A stretch of DNA of 64,000 nucleotides from Schistosoma haematobium (GCF_000699445.3 NC_067196.1:22895116-22959115); one strand, 5' to 3'. Counted from the first letter of the stretch, positions 1 to 26,039 are shown. Notes: a model not told the origin generated them from the letters alone. Translations and numbers: made by a program.

Positions 1-2
1 TA

Positions 3-365
3 GGTGGCCGATGGAGACTTGTTGGTCGCACGACAGATAACGGGGACCGTCTACTGCAACTGTGCACAGACCACAACCTGTTTCTGGCTAGCACTGACTT
101 TCGGTACAGTCATAGCCAATGTACCACCTGACGTCCTCCATCTGCATCTCAAGCCTGGACTCAGATTGATCACATTGCGATCAGCTACCGCTGGCGTGGT
201 TGGGTACAAGACTGCCGCTCCTTTCGGAGTACCTATCTGGACTCTGATCATGCCTTGGTCTGCGCCAATCTTACCTTCTCGGTGGCCAACGAAGTGACCG
301 CCATCAACGGATTGATATTAGCAAGCTGGTTGCAACTTCTGTTGCAAGTAAGTATCGAACCGAGC
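3..365 (+). pseudogene. Endonuclease (EEP/APE-like) remnant of the LINE
   Basis: Reading from base 3 gives NGDRLLQLCTDHNLFLAST, a stop at the TGA near 138, then QIDHIAISYRW and STYLDSDHALVCANL. The QIDH and SDH residues match the C-terminal catalytic motifs of LINE endonucleases of the exonuclease-endonuclease-phosphatase fold. The N-terminal half lies off the window. Confidence 0.75.
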
Positions 366-669
366 TAGCCTCTAGGCTAGCTACCATTCCACCGAAAAGT
401 ATAGATGAGCATTGGTTACAATTGCATGACGCCATGAAAATGGCGGGAACAGTCAGTTGTGGGTTTGCGAAACGTCCCGCTTTTAAGCACTGGGTTTCTT
501 CTGGTTCCTTACAACTCATTGAAGCCCGTCGGTCTACTCCGGGTGACCGTGAGTTTGACCATAAACGAAGGTTGTTACGTAATGAAATCGGGCAAAGCTT
601 GCGTAAGGACCGAGAAGCCTGGTGGTCGAAGCGTGCTAATGAGCGGAAGTCCGCAAGGAACTCCAACTC

Positions 670-2204
670 TTGAAACGCTGCAAATCACCGGGCCCAGATG
701 ACTTACCTCCGGTCCTTTTTAAAGATGGTGGTGACTTTTTAGCTAATGAACTGACGACGTTGTTTACAAAGGTCTGGGAGCTAGAGAGAGTACCAACGTC
801 ATGGAATGAGTCGATAGTTGTCCCTATCTTTAAAAAGTGTTCACGTCGTTCCTGTAACAACTATCGGGGGATAAGTCTACTGCCGATTGCGTTCAAGCTA
901 TTGGCTTCCGTCATACTTCGTAGGTTGTTCAAAACCCTAGAAAGATTGACTCGCGAGGAGCAGGATGGTTTTCGTTCAGGTCGAGGATGTATTGATCATA
1001 TCTTCACCCTCCACCAAATGATAGAACACCGTCATACTTATCACAGGCCAACAATCGTAGTGTTTCTTGACATCAGGGCTGCCTTCGATTCGTTGGATAG
1101 GACTGTTCTCTGGGATTGTCTATTGAGGAAGGGTGTGCCTGAGAAGTTTATTAACATCTTAAAGGCCCTATACATAAACACCTCGGGTAGAGTGAGGGTA
1201 TACAACCACCTTTCTCCATTGTTCCATTCAAGCAGTTGGGTTAGACCAGGGTTGCCCAATCTCGCCATTCCTCCTCAACTTTGCCATCGATGACATTCTG
1301 GAAACAGCTCTGATGGGTGTAAGTAATGGCGGTGTGGATCTGTTGCCTGGTGAAAGACTTCTCGACCTTGAGTATGCGGATGATATTGTCTTACCGTGTG
1401 ATAATGCCCAAGCCATACAATTTGCACTTAATCAGTTGGCAATCAGTGTCAATAAGTATGTGCTTCGCACCTTCGAAGTGCAAAGTACTTCTACAAGACT
1501 GGCAGGATTCTAATCCTGTACTCACCCTGGATGGTGAGCAGATAGAAGTAGTCGAGAAGTTCGTGTCTCTGGGTAGCTGCATAAGTGCTGGTGGTGGCGT
1601 GGGTGATGAGATCAATGCACGTATAGTGAAAGCCAGAACGGCTTATGCCCATCTGGGCCATCTTTGGCGCTTTCGTGATGTTAGTCTGGTTGTAAAAGGT
1701 CGGATCTACAAAGCGTCGGTGAGAGCAGTTCTGCTTTATGCTTGTAAAACCTGGCCTCTCCGAGTTGAGGATATTAGACGACTGTGTTTTATCATCGCTG
1801 TCTCCGAAGGATTGCTGACATTCAGTGGCAACACCATGTTAGTAATGCAGAGGTTCGGCATCGTGTGTTCGGGCACAGAGATGATAGTGCAATTGGTGCC
1901 GCCATCTTGAAACAGACTTTGGTGGCTTGGACATGTTCTATGAATGTCGTCCCAGAGAATTCCACGTCTTGCATTATTTGCCGACTCTGGGACTGGTTGG
2001 AAAAAGCGTAGGAGGGATCAGTGTATGACATGGTATAGTGGTATGAAGGAAAGCTGCAAAGAGCTGGCTTCTGTTCGTCCTTCACGACTCCCTGGCTGGG
2101 GTCCTAGAGATGGTGCAACACAGTGGCTAGAGGCGTTATCAGATGTGGCTCAGAATAGAAGCCAGTGGCGATCGTGCTGTAACCTTCTTTTGCTTTCTTC
2201 ATAA
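670..2204 (+). pseudogene. Reverse transcriptase and C-terminal domain remnant of the LINE
   Basis: Four frame changes split the RT into five blocks: about 670-1245, 1270-1475, 1460-1785, 1784-1925 and 1944-2204. Together they cover fingers/palm motifs, the YADD catalytic box and the C-terminal region typical of RTE-like elements. Motif B is the point of the first frameshift: the usual GVRQG..SP stretch reads WVRPGLPNLAIPP. The copy must be inactive. Confidence 0.85.
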
Positions 2205-2265
2205 AAAAGTGGTTGTTTCTTCCTTAACTGAAAGACTTCTTGCGATTGTACCTTTCCGTTTCCCC

Positions 2266-2266
<1 letters not shown>

Positions 2267-2315
<49 letters not shown>
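2267..2315 (+). repeat. (ATT)n microsatellite at LINE 3' end
   Basis: About 16 uninterrupted ATT units follow the LINE stop codon. RTE-clade elements commonly end in short tandem repeats, so the tract is probably part of the inserted element that has since expanded. Confidence 0.9.
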
Positions 2316-2316
<1 letters not shown>

Positions 2317-2460
2317 ACTACCATACACTAGTCTGTTCGTTATTGTTTTTTTCTCTTCGAATTCTCATTGTTTTGTGTGGCGCATATATATTTGGTGCCC
2401 TCTTGTGCCAATATTTATGTGTTCAAATAAATAATAATAAATAAATAATTCAAGCGTTAA

Positions 2461-15193
<12,733 letters not shown>

Positions 15194-15558
15194 TCACTAT
15201 GTTCGTTGTCAATAATAATACATGCTTCCATAAATGCTTATCATAGTATGTGCGTAGCATAGAACTGTCTGGAGGAAAGAACGATAAATAACAAACTTAC
15301 TAACAAATGGTATTTCATCATATTTCAATACAATTTCAAACTTTTATGCTTATATATATATATAACTATTGTTCCTTAATTTTCTTTTACACAAATAATG
15401 CACACAATATTTTCATTGATAAATTAAAATTAACTCAAGCACATGTATTTACTATTTGGTTGCTTATTACGTTTACTGTTTGTGTATAGACGGCACAGGC
15501 ACATATTACTTACAACGAGTTTAAACACTACTTCAATTATATGCACAAATCTTCTGAG

Positions 15559-15564
15559 AATAAA
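15559..15564 (+). promoter_or_regulatory. Candidate poly(A) signal AATAAA for the PP1 gene
   Basis: This is the first exact AATAAA I see downstream of the PP1 stop, about 365 bases into the presumed 3' UTR. AT-rich sequence produces such hexamers by chance, so the assignment is tentative. Confidence 0.35.
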
Positions 15565-17299
15565 AAGATTATGGTTACAAATATTTACTCAATACCTGAT
15601 GAGGTTTCTGTTTTTTGAGATATTTTCTTGTCCATATTAATGAATGCGTCCACTGCTCAAATAACAACTACTCTCCTCATGTGTTTTGTGTGTGGGTGTA
15701 TCATATGCTTCTTCATTGTTTTATTATAATTAACGCATTCAGCGAGACGATACAACAATTGGGAACTGTATTTTGTCTATAAAATAGTTTCTACTTGTCT
15801 TTCGATCAGTTTTGTCCTGGTTGACATATTTTCACTATAAACACACATGTCGTAAACTAAACTACTTGTAAAGAAATGTAACCTTTCGATTCCTCCTAGG
15901 TCGTTTTTTTCTTTCGTGTATGATAAACAACACGATACTTATTAACTGATGATAATAAAAATTTTTGTTTACATTTCTCCGTACATACACCTACCCACTC
16001 CTGCCGCAATCACATTTGATATACGGGATACTATACTGCATACCCTTAGTTCTGTGCTTTGTACTGCATCTTACCAAATGATGATAATGATATGAGTCAA
16101 TAGTTGAACAAATAACAAGATAAATATCCAAAACGTTACATAGGTTTTAATTTTACCGTCATTTTGAAGTACCTGTTCATTCACAATATGCTGTGCTATA
16201 TTTCATAATTTTTGAAAATCAGTTTCTGTGGCTTAGCATTTCCCTCCCACCTCCACACACACTTGTCGTTAGTTTCTAACTCCTACAATTTTTCCTTTAC
16301 CACTAATACTACTGCTACTGCCGAACATGCACATATGAAAACCAGTTTTTAGTGTTTTGAACGTATTAATCTACGTCTCTTATTTTTTTCTTTTCAGTTT
16401 TTATTCGTTTCTATTATATCTTCTTAAGAAATCATTGGAACTTTGTTATCCATTTAAGCATACTCTCTCTACTATGAATGCCTTTTTCCTATGTCTAGCC
16501 TCCTCCACATCAACTAACTTACTAGTAACTGCTGTTTTAAATCAAGTATAGTCGTAGCAGGTATAATAAAAAGAGTAGCGGTAAGTAACACACAAAATGA
16601 AGTGATGTGATCTCATTCATATTGACCAAAATAACCAGTTCTTATGTCTTGAACCGGTACTGAATTATTAGTATTATGTGATCAATAATACACTTGCTAG
16701 ACTTATTCGCATCAGTGCAAATGAAAATGTATGTATAATTTACTTTGTTATCCTACTATAACAACCTTAATAATCCCTTCGGACGTCATACTTAATGATA
16801 AACAAAAACGTACACTTTAATACATTTCTCACACCACTTGTTTGTTAATAAATCTTGTCTGTAACGCATTCTCATTTGTTAATTTAGTTGGTGATATTCG
16901 TTTTTCTCCGGGATATTTTTTTCTAATAGTTACTCTCCTACCTTTCTTTGTTCGAACTGTATGTATATTTGTTTTATTGTCCGTTGTCAGATTACTTCAA
17001 TTTCTTCCTTTTTCTCTGTGTCACTTTCTTGTTTCTGAAGTTTATCAGTGAAAAAGCAAAACTTATGACGGCCACTGTCACTAATAATACTTAAGTAACC
17101 TTATTTCTGACCATTTACAAACTATGTATATGTACATGAATAGTTCCTTTTTATTCCTTTGGTTAGTTGCGTTTTTTTGTTCGTTTGTTTGTTTACTAGT
17201 TAGTTCTTTGATAGTAATTATAAATATTATCCGTTGTTTTCTTTCTGTAATTGATTTTTGTTCAACAGTTTCTACTGACTTACAGTCTACACCCTAGTT

Positions 17300-17462
17300 A
17301 AACAACTGTTGGAAACCAACAGATGCTGTACACTGGTTTCGTCTTTGTATCGAACTTCTCAACAATGCGCACTCACAAAGCCTTCGGGAGTTGAACCCAG
17401 GATATTTAATCCTCGTGTGAAGGACTTAACGTTAAGACCAGTGAGTCGGCATTCAATGTTTT
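17300..17462 (-). mobile_element. tRNA-like SINE with decayed hammerhead (family 2)
   Basis: The minus strand reads CACTGGTCTTAACGTTAAG, TGGGTTCAACTCCC, then GCGCATTGTTGAGAAGTTC and AAGACGAAACCAG. The order A box, B box, hammerhead matches the family-2 copies at 25411 and 54170. The core CTGAGGA has become TTGAGAA. Confidence 0.6.
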
Positions 17463-17737
17463 AGGTTTCTAACTGCAATCAACTCACAATATTGTGTAAT
17501 TGTTCTCCGTTGTCATCGATGGGTAACTGACGTGCTTCAACTCTACTGGTCACGTTTTTTCATTAGAACGTTGGGACTTACTTCTTGAAATTACCACTAA
17601 GCTGTATAACTATTATTAGTGTAGAAGATCTATGGAGACTATTGGTCATCATGGTTTACATCATGAAGTGATCTTAGTTAGATATCCATTGAAAACCATG
17701 AAGTACTGAATAATCGTTTTATCTTACTGTGCGACTT

Positions 17738-17830
17738 TCCAACTCTGGATATCCCACAGAGTTTCGAGTCCAGGACCATCAGTCCTTGTGGTAACTAGTT
17801 AATGTTTAAACCACTACTGTGTGAATTTTT
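17738..17830 (-). mobile_element. Partial tRNA-like SINE fragment
   Basis: GGTCCTGGACTCGAAACTC (minus strand) resembles the B-box region of the tRNA-like SINEs. The flanks are too eroded to see a hammerhead. Confidence 0.35.
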
Positions 17831-20659
17831 GTTGTAGCTTACCTTATATATGAACAGATAACATAGTGAATTGTGCTGTTCACAGGACAACTGTAGAAAT
17901 GATTTGAACAAAATGGTGGTAGTAAACTTATAACTTCACTCCACGCAGTATTTTTTTGGTTACGCATTTGATTAGTTTTCTTATCAGGCTTCGTCCAATG
18001 TTCGACTCGAATACACTGATTTGTCCTTTGTTAGGATGTCCAACTAATATATAAATTGTCAAATATTGTAAATTAAGCATCTTATTATTTTATATTACTG
18101 TCCAAGTTTTACTTTGTATATCAGTTGCCTCAAAATTGTTTCGGCTAAATCTGAGTTACTCATACTCAATCAGTCATATGCTCATTATAATCCTGTGATA
18201 ATCTGAATTATAACGTAAATATTTCATTGTTGGGATATAACCAACGTTCCTAATTAATAAAAATAATCATTTTAATTGGTGTTAACATACATTGTATGGT
18301 TTTAGAAGCCACCAAACGAGTTAATTTAAAATATATTTCAACTACCGTAATCGATAGTGTGGTCACTAATTAAATCGTAACACACTGTCCAAACAATTGT
18401 TATTAAGTTTGTTACCCAGAAAATGAACGCGTCGATATTTTACTATTGGTGTCAATAGTTGGATCATTCGATAAAATATTTTGGGTAACAGAAAAAGTGG
18501 GGATTAAACATCTTACATTTAGCCATCTCTCAGTCAATAGAACAATAGAGGATTTTGATTGTTTTCTTGTAATCTAGAACTGATAATTTTATTTGTCCCT
18601 ATACTATGTAATACATCCTTGGTAATTCCTAACACAATGTGACTTTGATGATAGATGGTCGACTTTCATCATGAAACTCGAATGCAGATTTAATACTTGT
18701 GGAAAAGACTTACCCAGTATCCTACGGTGAATCAATCTTACCACCATGCTATTTGTATTGCTGGCTCAGTGTTAAGAACATTTAGTGAATCGAAGAAGGT
18801 TATATCCTGCATTTGGATATATGGAGCGAAGCAAACGTCGACTCAGAATCTCAGCTAAAGAAACCTGTTGTTTGATTTAAAATAGGACTCAAACATAAGG
18901 CTCTCAAGTGTAGTTTGGATAGCTGTCTCAGTGGACAAAGTGATATTTCTTGATCCAGAATCGTGAACACTGATGGTACGTGTGGAAGACAGATGGAAAG
19001 AATTCATAGTGGAAGTGGAGTGGGTATTGGTTATCTGTAAGGGATACCTTACTATCAATACCCCCCAAATACAATAGTGTAGTGAACGAAGATTGTGTTG
19101 ACAACCAGCTTATGATTCAGTTCAAAATCGCAATGTGTTCATAGAATAATAAAACCAAACATTAAATACATTATTTGCACGCCTTCCTTCAGTTGTCTTT
19201 TATGTGCTCCATGATTCTTTCAACTCTGTTGTTATTACAATTGCTCACTGTACATCCCTGTTCTCTTCAATTCAATCTTCTGCTGCCAGATATTCCACTT
19301 CTAATTAGTGTTACATACTACTTATGTCTGTCAACATAAGTAGCATGCACCGCAATAATAGTATAATCACCCTTGGATCTAGGTTTCGCTGATTCTGGTG
19401 TTATTTCTATCCAAACGATCATCCTGTCAAGTTAAAACGTCAAATAACAAGTATTCCAGACAGTGTAGCTCAATTAAGTCATCGCCACAACTAATTCGGA
19501 TTACCATGTAAAGGTAATAGCTACGATTGAGTTAAGTGTTTCTTAAAATTATCAGCTTTTATCTCCGTTTATTACGTATATTCATGTCCGTTATAATCAA
19601 ATACACATATTCTGAAACAGGGAAATTACCTAGCCAATTTGTATCGCTTTGTAGATTATCAATAACAATGATTGACTGGATCGATTCTTGATTACGATGG
19701 TTTTTATATAGACGAGTTTGATTTTTCTATTCATATTAAATTTAAAAGTTCTTCACGCTATTATGTGCGTTATGATCGAACTACCTGATCAAATTGCAAT
19801 AATCTAGTGGATGGATACAGTTGACAAACTTCTCCAGCTTTGTTATTTATTGGCTGTTGATTTCGTTTCATATAACTATTGTATTCCAGTGATAGTAAGA
19901 AATGATTCATACTATTTATATTTGTAATTTGATACTCTCATGATATTTTCACTATAGAAATATTTCGAGTTGATTAGTCGAGTTAATTTATCACTTGACT
20001 TTGGTTATGAGATACAGTGTTATTGCTTATGGTCATTTTATAGGTTAGTAGTTCTTTTCAACATCTTTATATTGCTATTTGTTTTTAAGGTAGGATTTAT
20101 CGATTGATTTTATTGATAACTCTAAAAAAGAGCATGTATCACGAGTCATATAAAATTCGTTTTTGAAGACTAAACAAATGAGAGAAGAGAAAATAGTGGT
20201 GTGAATGGTTTGAATAAACTCAGCTCCTTTTATGATGTTGTAAACAGTTGATTTGATTGAGTTAATTGACAGTAGTTAGCAAAACCTCTACTTTGCTAAA
20301 AAAAGGATACTCTCGTTGAATCATTCCGAATGTCTCACTAACCAGTTTTCTAGATGTGATAAGTGATTTTCTCAGTTATTGATCATCAACTTGGAGCGTG
20401 ATGCAAATATGCTTCTGTCCAGCACTCATCAACAGCGTGAGAAGCACAAGATCAAGAAAACAATGAGAATCTGAATATGAGTATTGTGTTTCTAAAGGAG
20501 CATATGAAAGGGAAGAATGAGGAGTGAAGAACAATATTGAGCAGGTAAGTTTTAGGAAAACAGAGAATACAGAATGCAAATAAACCAGTTTTCCTTATTT
20601 TATGTAATATCATTCAACCTGTTCAGCCGTGGCTCCTAACCAGAACGTCTTTATCTGTC

Positions 20660-20812
20660 GATATTTATAGTGAGTGCTGTGCAAGAATAAACCTTGTTCA
20701 TTGGCTTTGTATTTTCTTGTTAAATTTATAGACCTTTGGGATTTATCTACTGAGGGTTATCAAGACGAGTGATATACGAAGCATAAGGATTATCTCGAAG
20801 ATATTGCACTAC
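20660..20812 (+). repeat. Second copy of the repeat at 7506-7655
   Basis: It shares TTATCTACTGAGGGTTATCA and ATCAAGACGAGTGATATACG with the first copy, same orientation, without the hammerhead-like end. The family is unnamed. Confidence 0.5.
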
Positions 20813-22919
20813 AATACATTTTTCAAGAGTTCAATTTCTGTCGACTGGTAGGCAGATGATTGATAGCAAGTCCATTTAATAAATGGTATACACCAGCCAA
20901 TTCAGTTACACTTAAAATAAATTGAACTATTCCGACTAAAAATTTATTTAGCTCTACTAGTTAGAGCCGGATGCTCAAAGGATTAAACCATAATAAATAA
21001 AATCCAAAGTATCTCTGTATGTCATTCATATCGAATTTCTTCTTCAAACTAATCAGAACATATAATCGTTCGTTTTTCGAACCCCATACATAAATCAGGA
21101 TATATGGTTACTGTTCAAAATGAGGATGACTACTTAATTTAATACCAAGATTATGAAACTGATAGGCTGGGTCAATCTGATGTAGGCCAAGACATAAATG
21201 AATGCTATTGGTCAAGATTAAGCTTCATTTCGTAGGAAAGACACCAATGGTTGGTAATATGCTTGTATTATCTAGCCGAAAATGGTGTGTTTGCGGATGA
21301 GTATATGTATTCTTGATTCGGTTTTAGTCATCTCGGTTTTCTCACGCAAGTAGCTATCATGGTTTGCTTGTAGGAAGCTTGTATTTTAGACTCGGACACT
21401 GAACAACATAACTGAAACATCACCAATAACACAAATAATGTTACTTTTTATAGAAAAGTAAATATCTATATCCCACAATATTATATTCTCACTAGACAAG
21501 TCTTCAGTAATCATATAAATATGAATAGGATAATCTGTCTTAAACAAACATGAATTTATAGCTTCATGCTATCGCTTCGACTCTAGAGATTTCCAAGACT
21601 ACATACGGCACATATGAATGTTCGTTCATGTCTTCGTCACTTATCTATTATCCGATGAAACATTACCTAAATCAAACATTCTCTTGATAAATGAAGGTTT
21701 TAGTTTTTACATAATATATTTAATCATTTAATTAGTGTTTCTTTAGGTTGCATGCGTCAAATAATGATCTCAGTTAAAGCACCACTTTGGCAGTTGTTTC
21801 ACTGTAGGATGGGATGCTTTAGTAGTGCACATCAACGACCTGTTGAAACATCGAGTGCAAGACATCTAGGCCTCTCAATGAGCGCTTAACCATCAAAACC
21901 ATTGTACAATTATCCAATGATACAATTCTAGATTCAATCAATTTGATATTTAGCGTGACGATTGTCCGACGTCATTGGTAAAAGTTATTTCACTTAATAC
22001 ACATTTAAACTCTCCTAATCACGACTTCCTAATTGAACTTCGTGAATATCATGAAGTAAACCATTAGTGTTTATACCCTACAAAACAAGTAAATAAAGTT
22101 TTCTACCTTCGTTTTAACGGGTAAAAATCGAGATTATTTACTACTCAATCGTCTTTTTTAATCCTCTTACTTAAATGTTCATTTTTCCATGTTGTTATTT
22201 CTAATAGAATATGCTTTTCTGAATTATACAAATGTATTTTATTATTCTTTTTATTTATAAAAGTAGACAATCACTATTACTATTATAGTATCATTTTATA
22301 TCATGTGGTTACAAATTATATAAATATCGACTAACTAACTAATTAATAATGATGGCTTAGTTTCTAGAAAGAAACTACTCATAGAGTCAATCAAACTTCT
22401 TACATAATAATGGTCTAATATTGTTGTTTTAATGAATAATCAATAGAAAATGAGATAGTTTACTAAAATATTATTATTTTAACCCTTTAATTTGTGTTTA
22501 TATAAGATAAAAATCGATAAACCTCATATAAAGCATATACGTATATTACACTTAAAATTGATGAATAATTTTTGGACTAAAGTTTCAGTTAGTTATATGT
22601 AGTATGAAGTCTCATAGGTGTTTAGATCAATTCATGTTGTCACATCTCATTAACATCGAGAAATTAAACTATCAAGACAAATATCATAGTAGTAAACATA
22701 GCAAAAGTAATATTGTTTACAGTAAAAGGTAGACATTAAAGATATGATTTGAGAAAGAGATATGAATTAGTGAAATAAAAGTTTTTAAGGAATTTGTAAG
22801 AGAGGAAAAAGTGTGAATGCACTTATGTCATTGTGAATGGTTTTGAGCCATGTTATTCAATGTCTCTAATTACTGATTACGATAAGTGTGTAGACCTAAA
22901 CAATGTAGTTTGAATCTAA

Positions 22920-23070
22920 TTAACATGACTCAATGTTTCCATGAACTGATGTCATGTCTTGATTTAGACAACCTACCCCTGCACCAAGCATCACAGTGTA
23001 TAGTAGTAGGCAGTGGATAGACGTACGTAATACATGTTCCATCCATCTGAATCGATAGGGATTCATGTGA
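22920..23070 (-). mobile_element. LINE C-terminal fragment
   Basis: The minus-strand frame gives RHMNPYRFRWMEHVLRT followed by SIHCLLLYTVMLGAG. RxRWxxHVLR is the hallmark C-terminal motif of RTE-like retrotransposons. Only about 50 residues survive. Confidence 0.55.
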
Positions 23071-24539
23071 CGAACTTGTCTATAGAAATTGGTTTGTTTT
23101 TTAGTCATGTGATTATTTGAAAAGTAGCTTACCTGCAAACTGAAAAAACTGGTCTCACTTTTTTAGAACCTAGAAATTTAAAGAATATCATATTTTACTT
23201 GACTATTAAAAAAGAGAATCAAGTGTTTTGTATTTGGTTAATAATAGCCTAGTTAGAAAAATCTATAGAACAAAATTACCGGTATGCAGCTAGTGATTAT
23301 GTCATTTGATAGCAGAATGTTTTCTTTTTACATTCAGGAGTCATAAATTCTTAGTTTTGTGATATCCGATAATCATCTGTCTAATTCATTCATCAAAGCA
23401 CGTTCCTAGCTCTTGGTTCTCACATATGTAAAAGAGGAAGAAGGAGACAGATTGCGTGGGAGGTAATATTTTCAAAATGAACGATACTTGTATCTAGTGT
23501 GGATCCACAATGATTCAGTCAGTGAAAAATGTAGGCTCTGATTTTGGTCATGTATATGATCCTGCAATTTGTTATAGCTCACCTATAATTGGACGTAATT
23601 TAAAATATAATCTTGACATTGTGTGTGACTCACTACCTTCGGATTTATTTTTCAAACTTCTCATCTTCATTAGAAATTACATTATTTTGACACATAATCG
23701 AACTTCGGATTATTCTTGTCAATTTGCTAGAATACAGTGATTTGAATAAATCAGGTCTCGAAACTAATGATCATGACCTCAAACAGGTAATACACTAACT
23801 GACTAGTAAAATCTCTAGATCTGAATGGGTGATCTCTAACTATGATTTTTGTCATCCGGTAGTCAGTTAGTCATTATTTGATAAATTTTGTAAATTTAAT
23901 CATTCGCAGATTATGCACACAAAATAGTAAGCGATGAATAATCTTAAAATCTATAGATAATCTTTCTAGCTTATCTTAACCATTGATTACAGTACTTGTA
24001 ATTTTTTTATTTCTGGAGTGTTTAGTTATTATGATGAGCAAAATAATTAAGTAATGACAAACAACGGAGGCTTTTCTCTTTACGACATTGTTTTGTTTAA
24101 ATTGAATTCTGTAATGTACTAAGTTATAGTTTTGTGCCTATTTTATTCAATGAACCATAAGCTTTCGTTTAATGTATAAATTATGGGTAACTTCCGGGAA
24201 CTATTTATAGACCCTTATTATATATATATTTTTATTGTATAACTTAAATAACTAGATTACATATATTTATATTTTATCCTATGCTTGCAATTGACCCATT
24301 GGTTATTATTATACGATTTACTATTCTCAAGTTATTCCCTATCTATTAATTACAGTCTCTCACACTTTTGGTCTGATCTTGTATACATGTTATCTTTTTA
24401 TTTTATTGTGTGATGCGGTCTGGTTTGTTTGTATATGAGTTACGTATGTCTGAAATATCTTATGCAGTAGAAGCTGAGATTGTGTTCTGAACTCTGAACG
24501 CGTTATTTAATAAGCTTCTGAGTCTAGATAGTACGCGCT

Positions 24540-24730
24540 TGTGCAGCGGATCAGAATTTCGTTTACTTTTTGTGAAATACAGTTCTCGTACTGTCGACAT
24601 TTAAATGTCGATTTTAATACCGACATAGCAATATAGACACATTCAGCTAACGAATCCCACGAGGGATGAAACACGCATCTTGAATTTCACGAGTAGCAGC
24701 CATTCAACTCCCTTGTGAAACAATAAAATA
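24540..24730 (+). mobile_element. Sm-alpha-like SINE copy with nearly complete hammerhead
   Basis: The 3' half carries a hammerhead of Sm-alpha layout (see 24641-24686). The tRNA-like 5' half is eroded. The assignment rests on the hammerhead block and the CACGAGTAGCAGCCATTCA downstream context. Confidence 0.5.
24641..24686 (+). ncRNA. Hammerhead ribozyme motif (Sm-alpha type, G5-to-A)
   Basis: Stem I ATTCAG (24641-24646) pairs with TTGAAT (24680-24685). The core is CTAACGA (24647-24653). Stem II ATCCC/GGGAT pairs perfectly with an ACGA loop, followed by GAAAC at 24668-24672 and an ATC cleavage triplet (24677-24679). The only core departure from CUGANGA..GAAA is G5 to A, a change known to abolish hammerhead catalysis, so this is probably an inactive fossil. 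Confidence 0.6.
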
Positions 24731-25410
24731 AGTTTATATACTACGGGCTACTGAAATCATTTAAGTAACTAAAGTATGTAGAGATCATTTAGAGGTCAGT
24801 TGAAGTTCATAGACCGATAAATAAACGAATTAAGTTGTTACAGGCAAAATGTGGTGAATGTATAAAACTAATAGCAAATTAGAAATTAGAATATAATTCG
24901 TGTTTAAGATAAGACAATATGGAACATTGTGAAAAAAATATCCCAAAGGTTGGTTACAAACTGAAATGAAAATTAACTACTTCGCAAATTTAACCCCATG
25001 GTTCGATAATAAATGGACTTCAGGTTTCATGGTTGTTGTCATTTGAGCGTGATAAGATTTATTTTTAACAGTACATGAGGATCTCATTGAAGAAAAATGT
25101 ATAAGGTTTAATGGAACTTACTATTTACTTACATAAAGTCATAGAAATTACGTGGTACTGAAACTGAAATCTTATGTTAAAATAGGATTTTTCACATGTA
25201 TCCTTTGTATCTAAAAAGTTGTTTAATCTCTCAGTGATCAACTAAGAATTATTTCGTAAAATAAATCACAAGCTATCTGTTTAGTATAATCCAACTAATT
25301 TAGCTGTTATAAGAAATCACTAATTTATAACGCATACATTATTCGTCATTAAGACTAATGACAAATTATATATATCAATTTAAATTACGCAACTGTACAT
25401 AAACAAATAG

Positions 25411-25650
25411 GCGCAACTTCGAGGATTGGTTGAAGTTAGACATTAACACCGTTGGATGCCGGCTCAGTCATCTAGTGGTTAAGTGCTCGCGCGCGAAGCC
25501 AGTAGGTCCTGGGTCCGAGCCCCGCGTGGTGCGGGATCGTGGATGCGCACTGCTGAGGAGTCCCATACTAGGACGGAACGGCCGTCCAGTGCTTCCAGGT
25601 TTTCCATGGTGGTCTAGCTTCAATCGACTCATGATTTCAACCTGTGAAAT
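25411..25650 (+). mobile_element. tRNA-derived SINE, family 2, near full-length
   Basis: In order: GCGCAACTTC leader; A-box-like TCTAGTGGTTAAGTGCTCG near 25471; B-box-like GGGTCCGAGCCC near 25511; hammerhead block 25547-25592; and a tail CAATCGACTCATGATTTCAA. The A and B boxes suggest RNA polymerase III transcription. This is one of the best preserved single copies and serves as the reference for the others. Confidence 0.8.
25547..25592 (+). ncRNA. Hammerhead ribozyme motif in family-2 SINE (one core change)
   Basis: Stem I GCACTG/CAGTGC is fully complementary. The core CTGAGGA (25553-25559) fits CUGANGA. Stem II GTCC/GGAC is intact and the cleavage triplet is GTC (25584-25586). The GAAAC box reads GGAAC (A13 to G), which should inactivate it. 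Stem III (ACGGCCGT in the family consensus) is palindromic. Confidence 0.7.
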
Positions 25651-26039
25651 AGAAATTCTTTCAATTTGTTGTAAACTCATAATTGTGAGTGCATATCCAC
25701 ATGTTATCATGTATATGAACACAAGAACTCATATTTCATTGACTTATATTAATATAAAGAAGTAGTCTAGTATGGTATCGATTTAATCTGGTTCTGTAAC
25801 ATTCAAACAACTGTTGATAAGAAAGTATTTTAGCGTTTCAATATGTTTTCTAATTAAAGTTCAATATTCAACATAAGCATACGCATTCATTATTCAAAAT
25901 AACTCACATGGCAATGCATACATATTTCTTTCCAGTTCAAACGTAAATCTTAGTATTCTGAAATTAGGTTAGACATTGACTTTCTTGGTCTTGCGCTGGG
26001 CAGTCACTGTATCAGAAGTGCTTATTCACTGCTGTCATT

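Larger units (their letters stand above)
1..2455 (+). mobile_element. Non-LTR retrotransposon (RTE-like LINE), 5'-truncated by window edge, frameshifted
   Basis: This is a decayed LINE encoding an apurinic-type endonuclease followed by reverse transcriptase. The frame beginning at base 3 reads the C-terminal endonuclease part (QIDHIAISYRW near 162, LDSDHALV near 227) with one TGA. RT sequence starts near 670 with CKSPGPDDLPP, then NNYRGISLLPIAFKLL, motif A FLDIRAAFDSLDR (near 1069) and motif C YADDIVL (near 1373). The frame changes near 1250 (motif B is broken), near 1470, near 1785 and near 1930, so no functional protein can be made. The C-terminal part (RCLRRIADIQWQHHVSN; QNRSQWRSCCNLLL) ends with TAA near 2204, followed by an (ATT)n tract and an A/T-rich tail. 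Clade assignment to RTE is inferred from the domain layout and the simple-repeat 3' end. Confidence 0.88.
15565..24539. other. Intergenic: no gene seen, scattered repeat debris
   Basis: About 9 kb downstream of PP1 without a recognisable coding exon. It contains T-rich stretches (15.3-17.3 kb), the SINE fragments near 17.3 and 17.8 kb, the repeat at 20660-20812 and a minus-strand LINE fragment near 22.9-23.1 kb. Open frames of 60-76 codons here show no conserved motifs. Confidence 0.5.

Noticed and set aside
25470..25540. Possible functional tRNA gene
   Set aside because: A and B boxes are present but no acceptor stem or anticodon arm closes, and the block repeats as part of a SINE.
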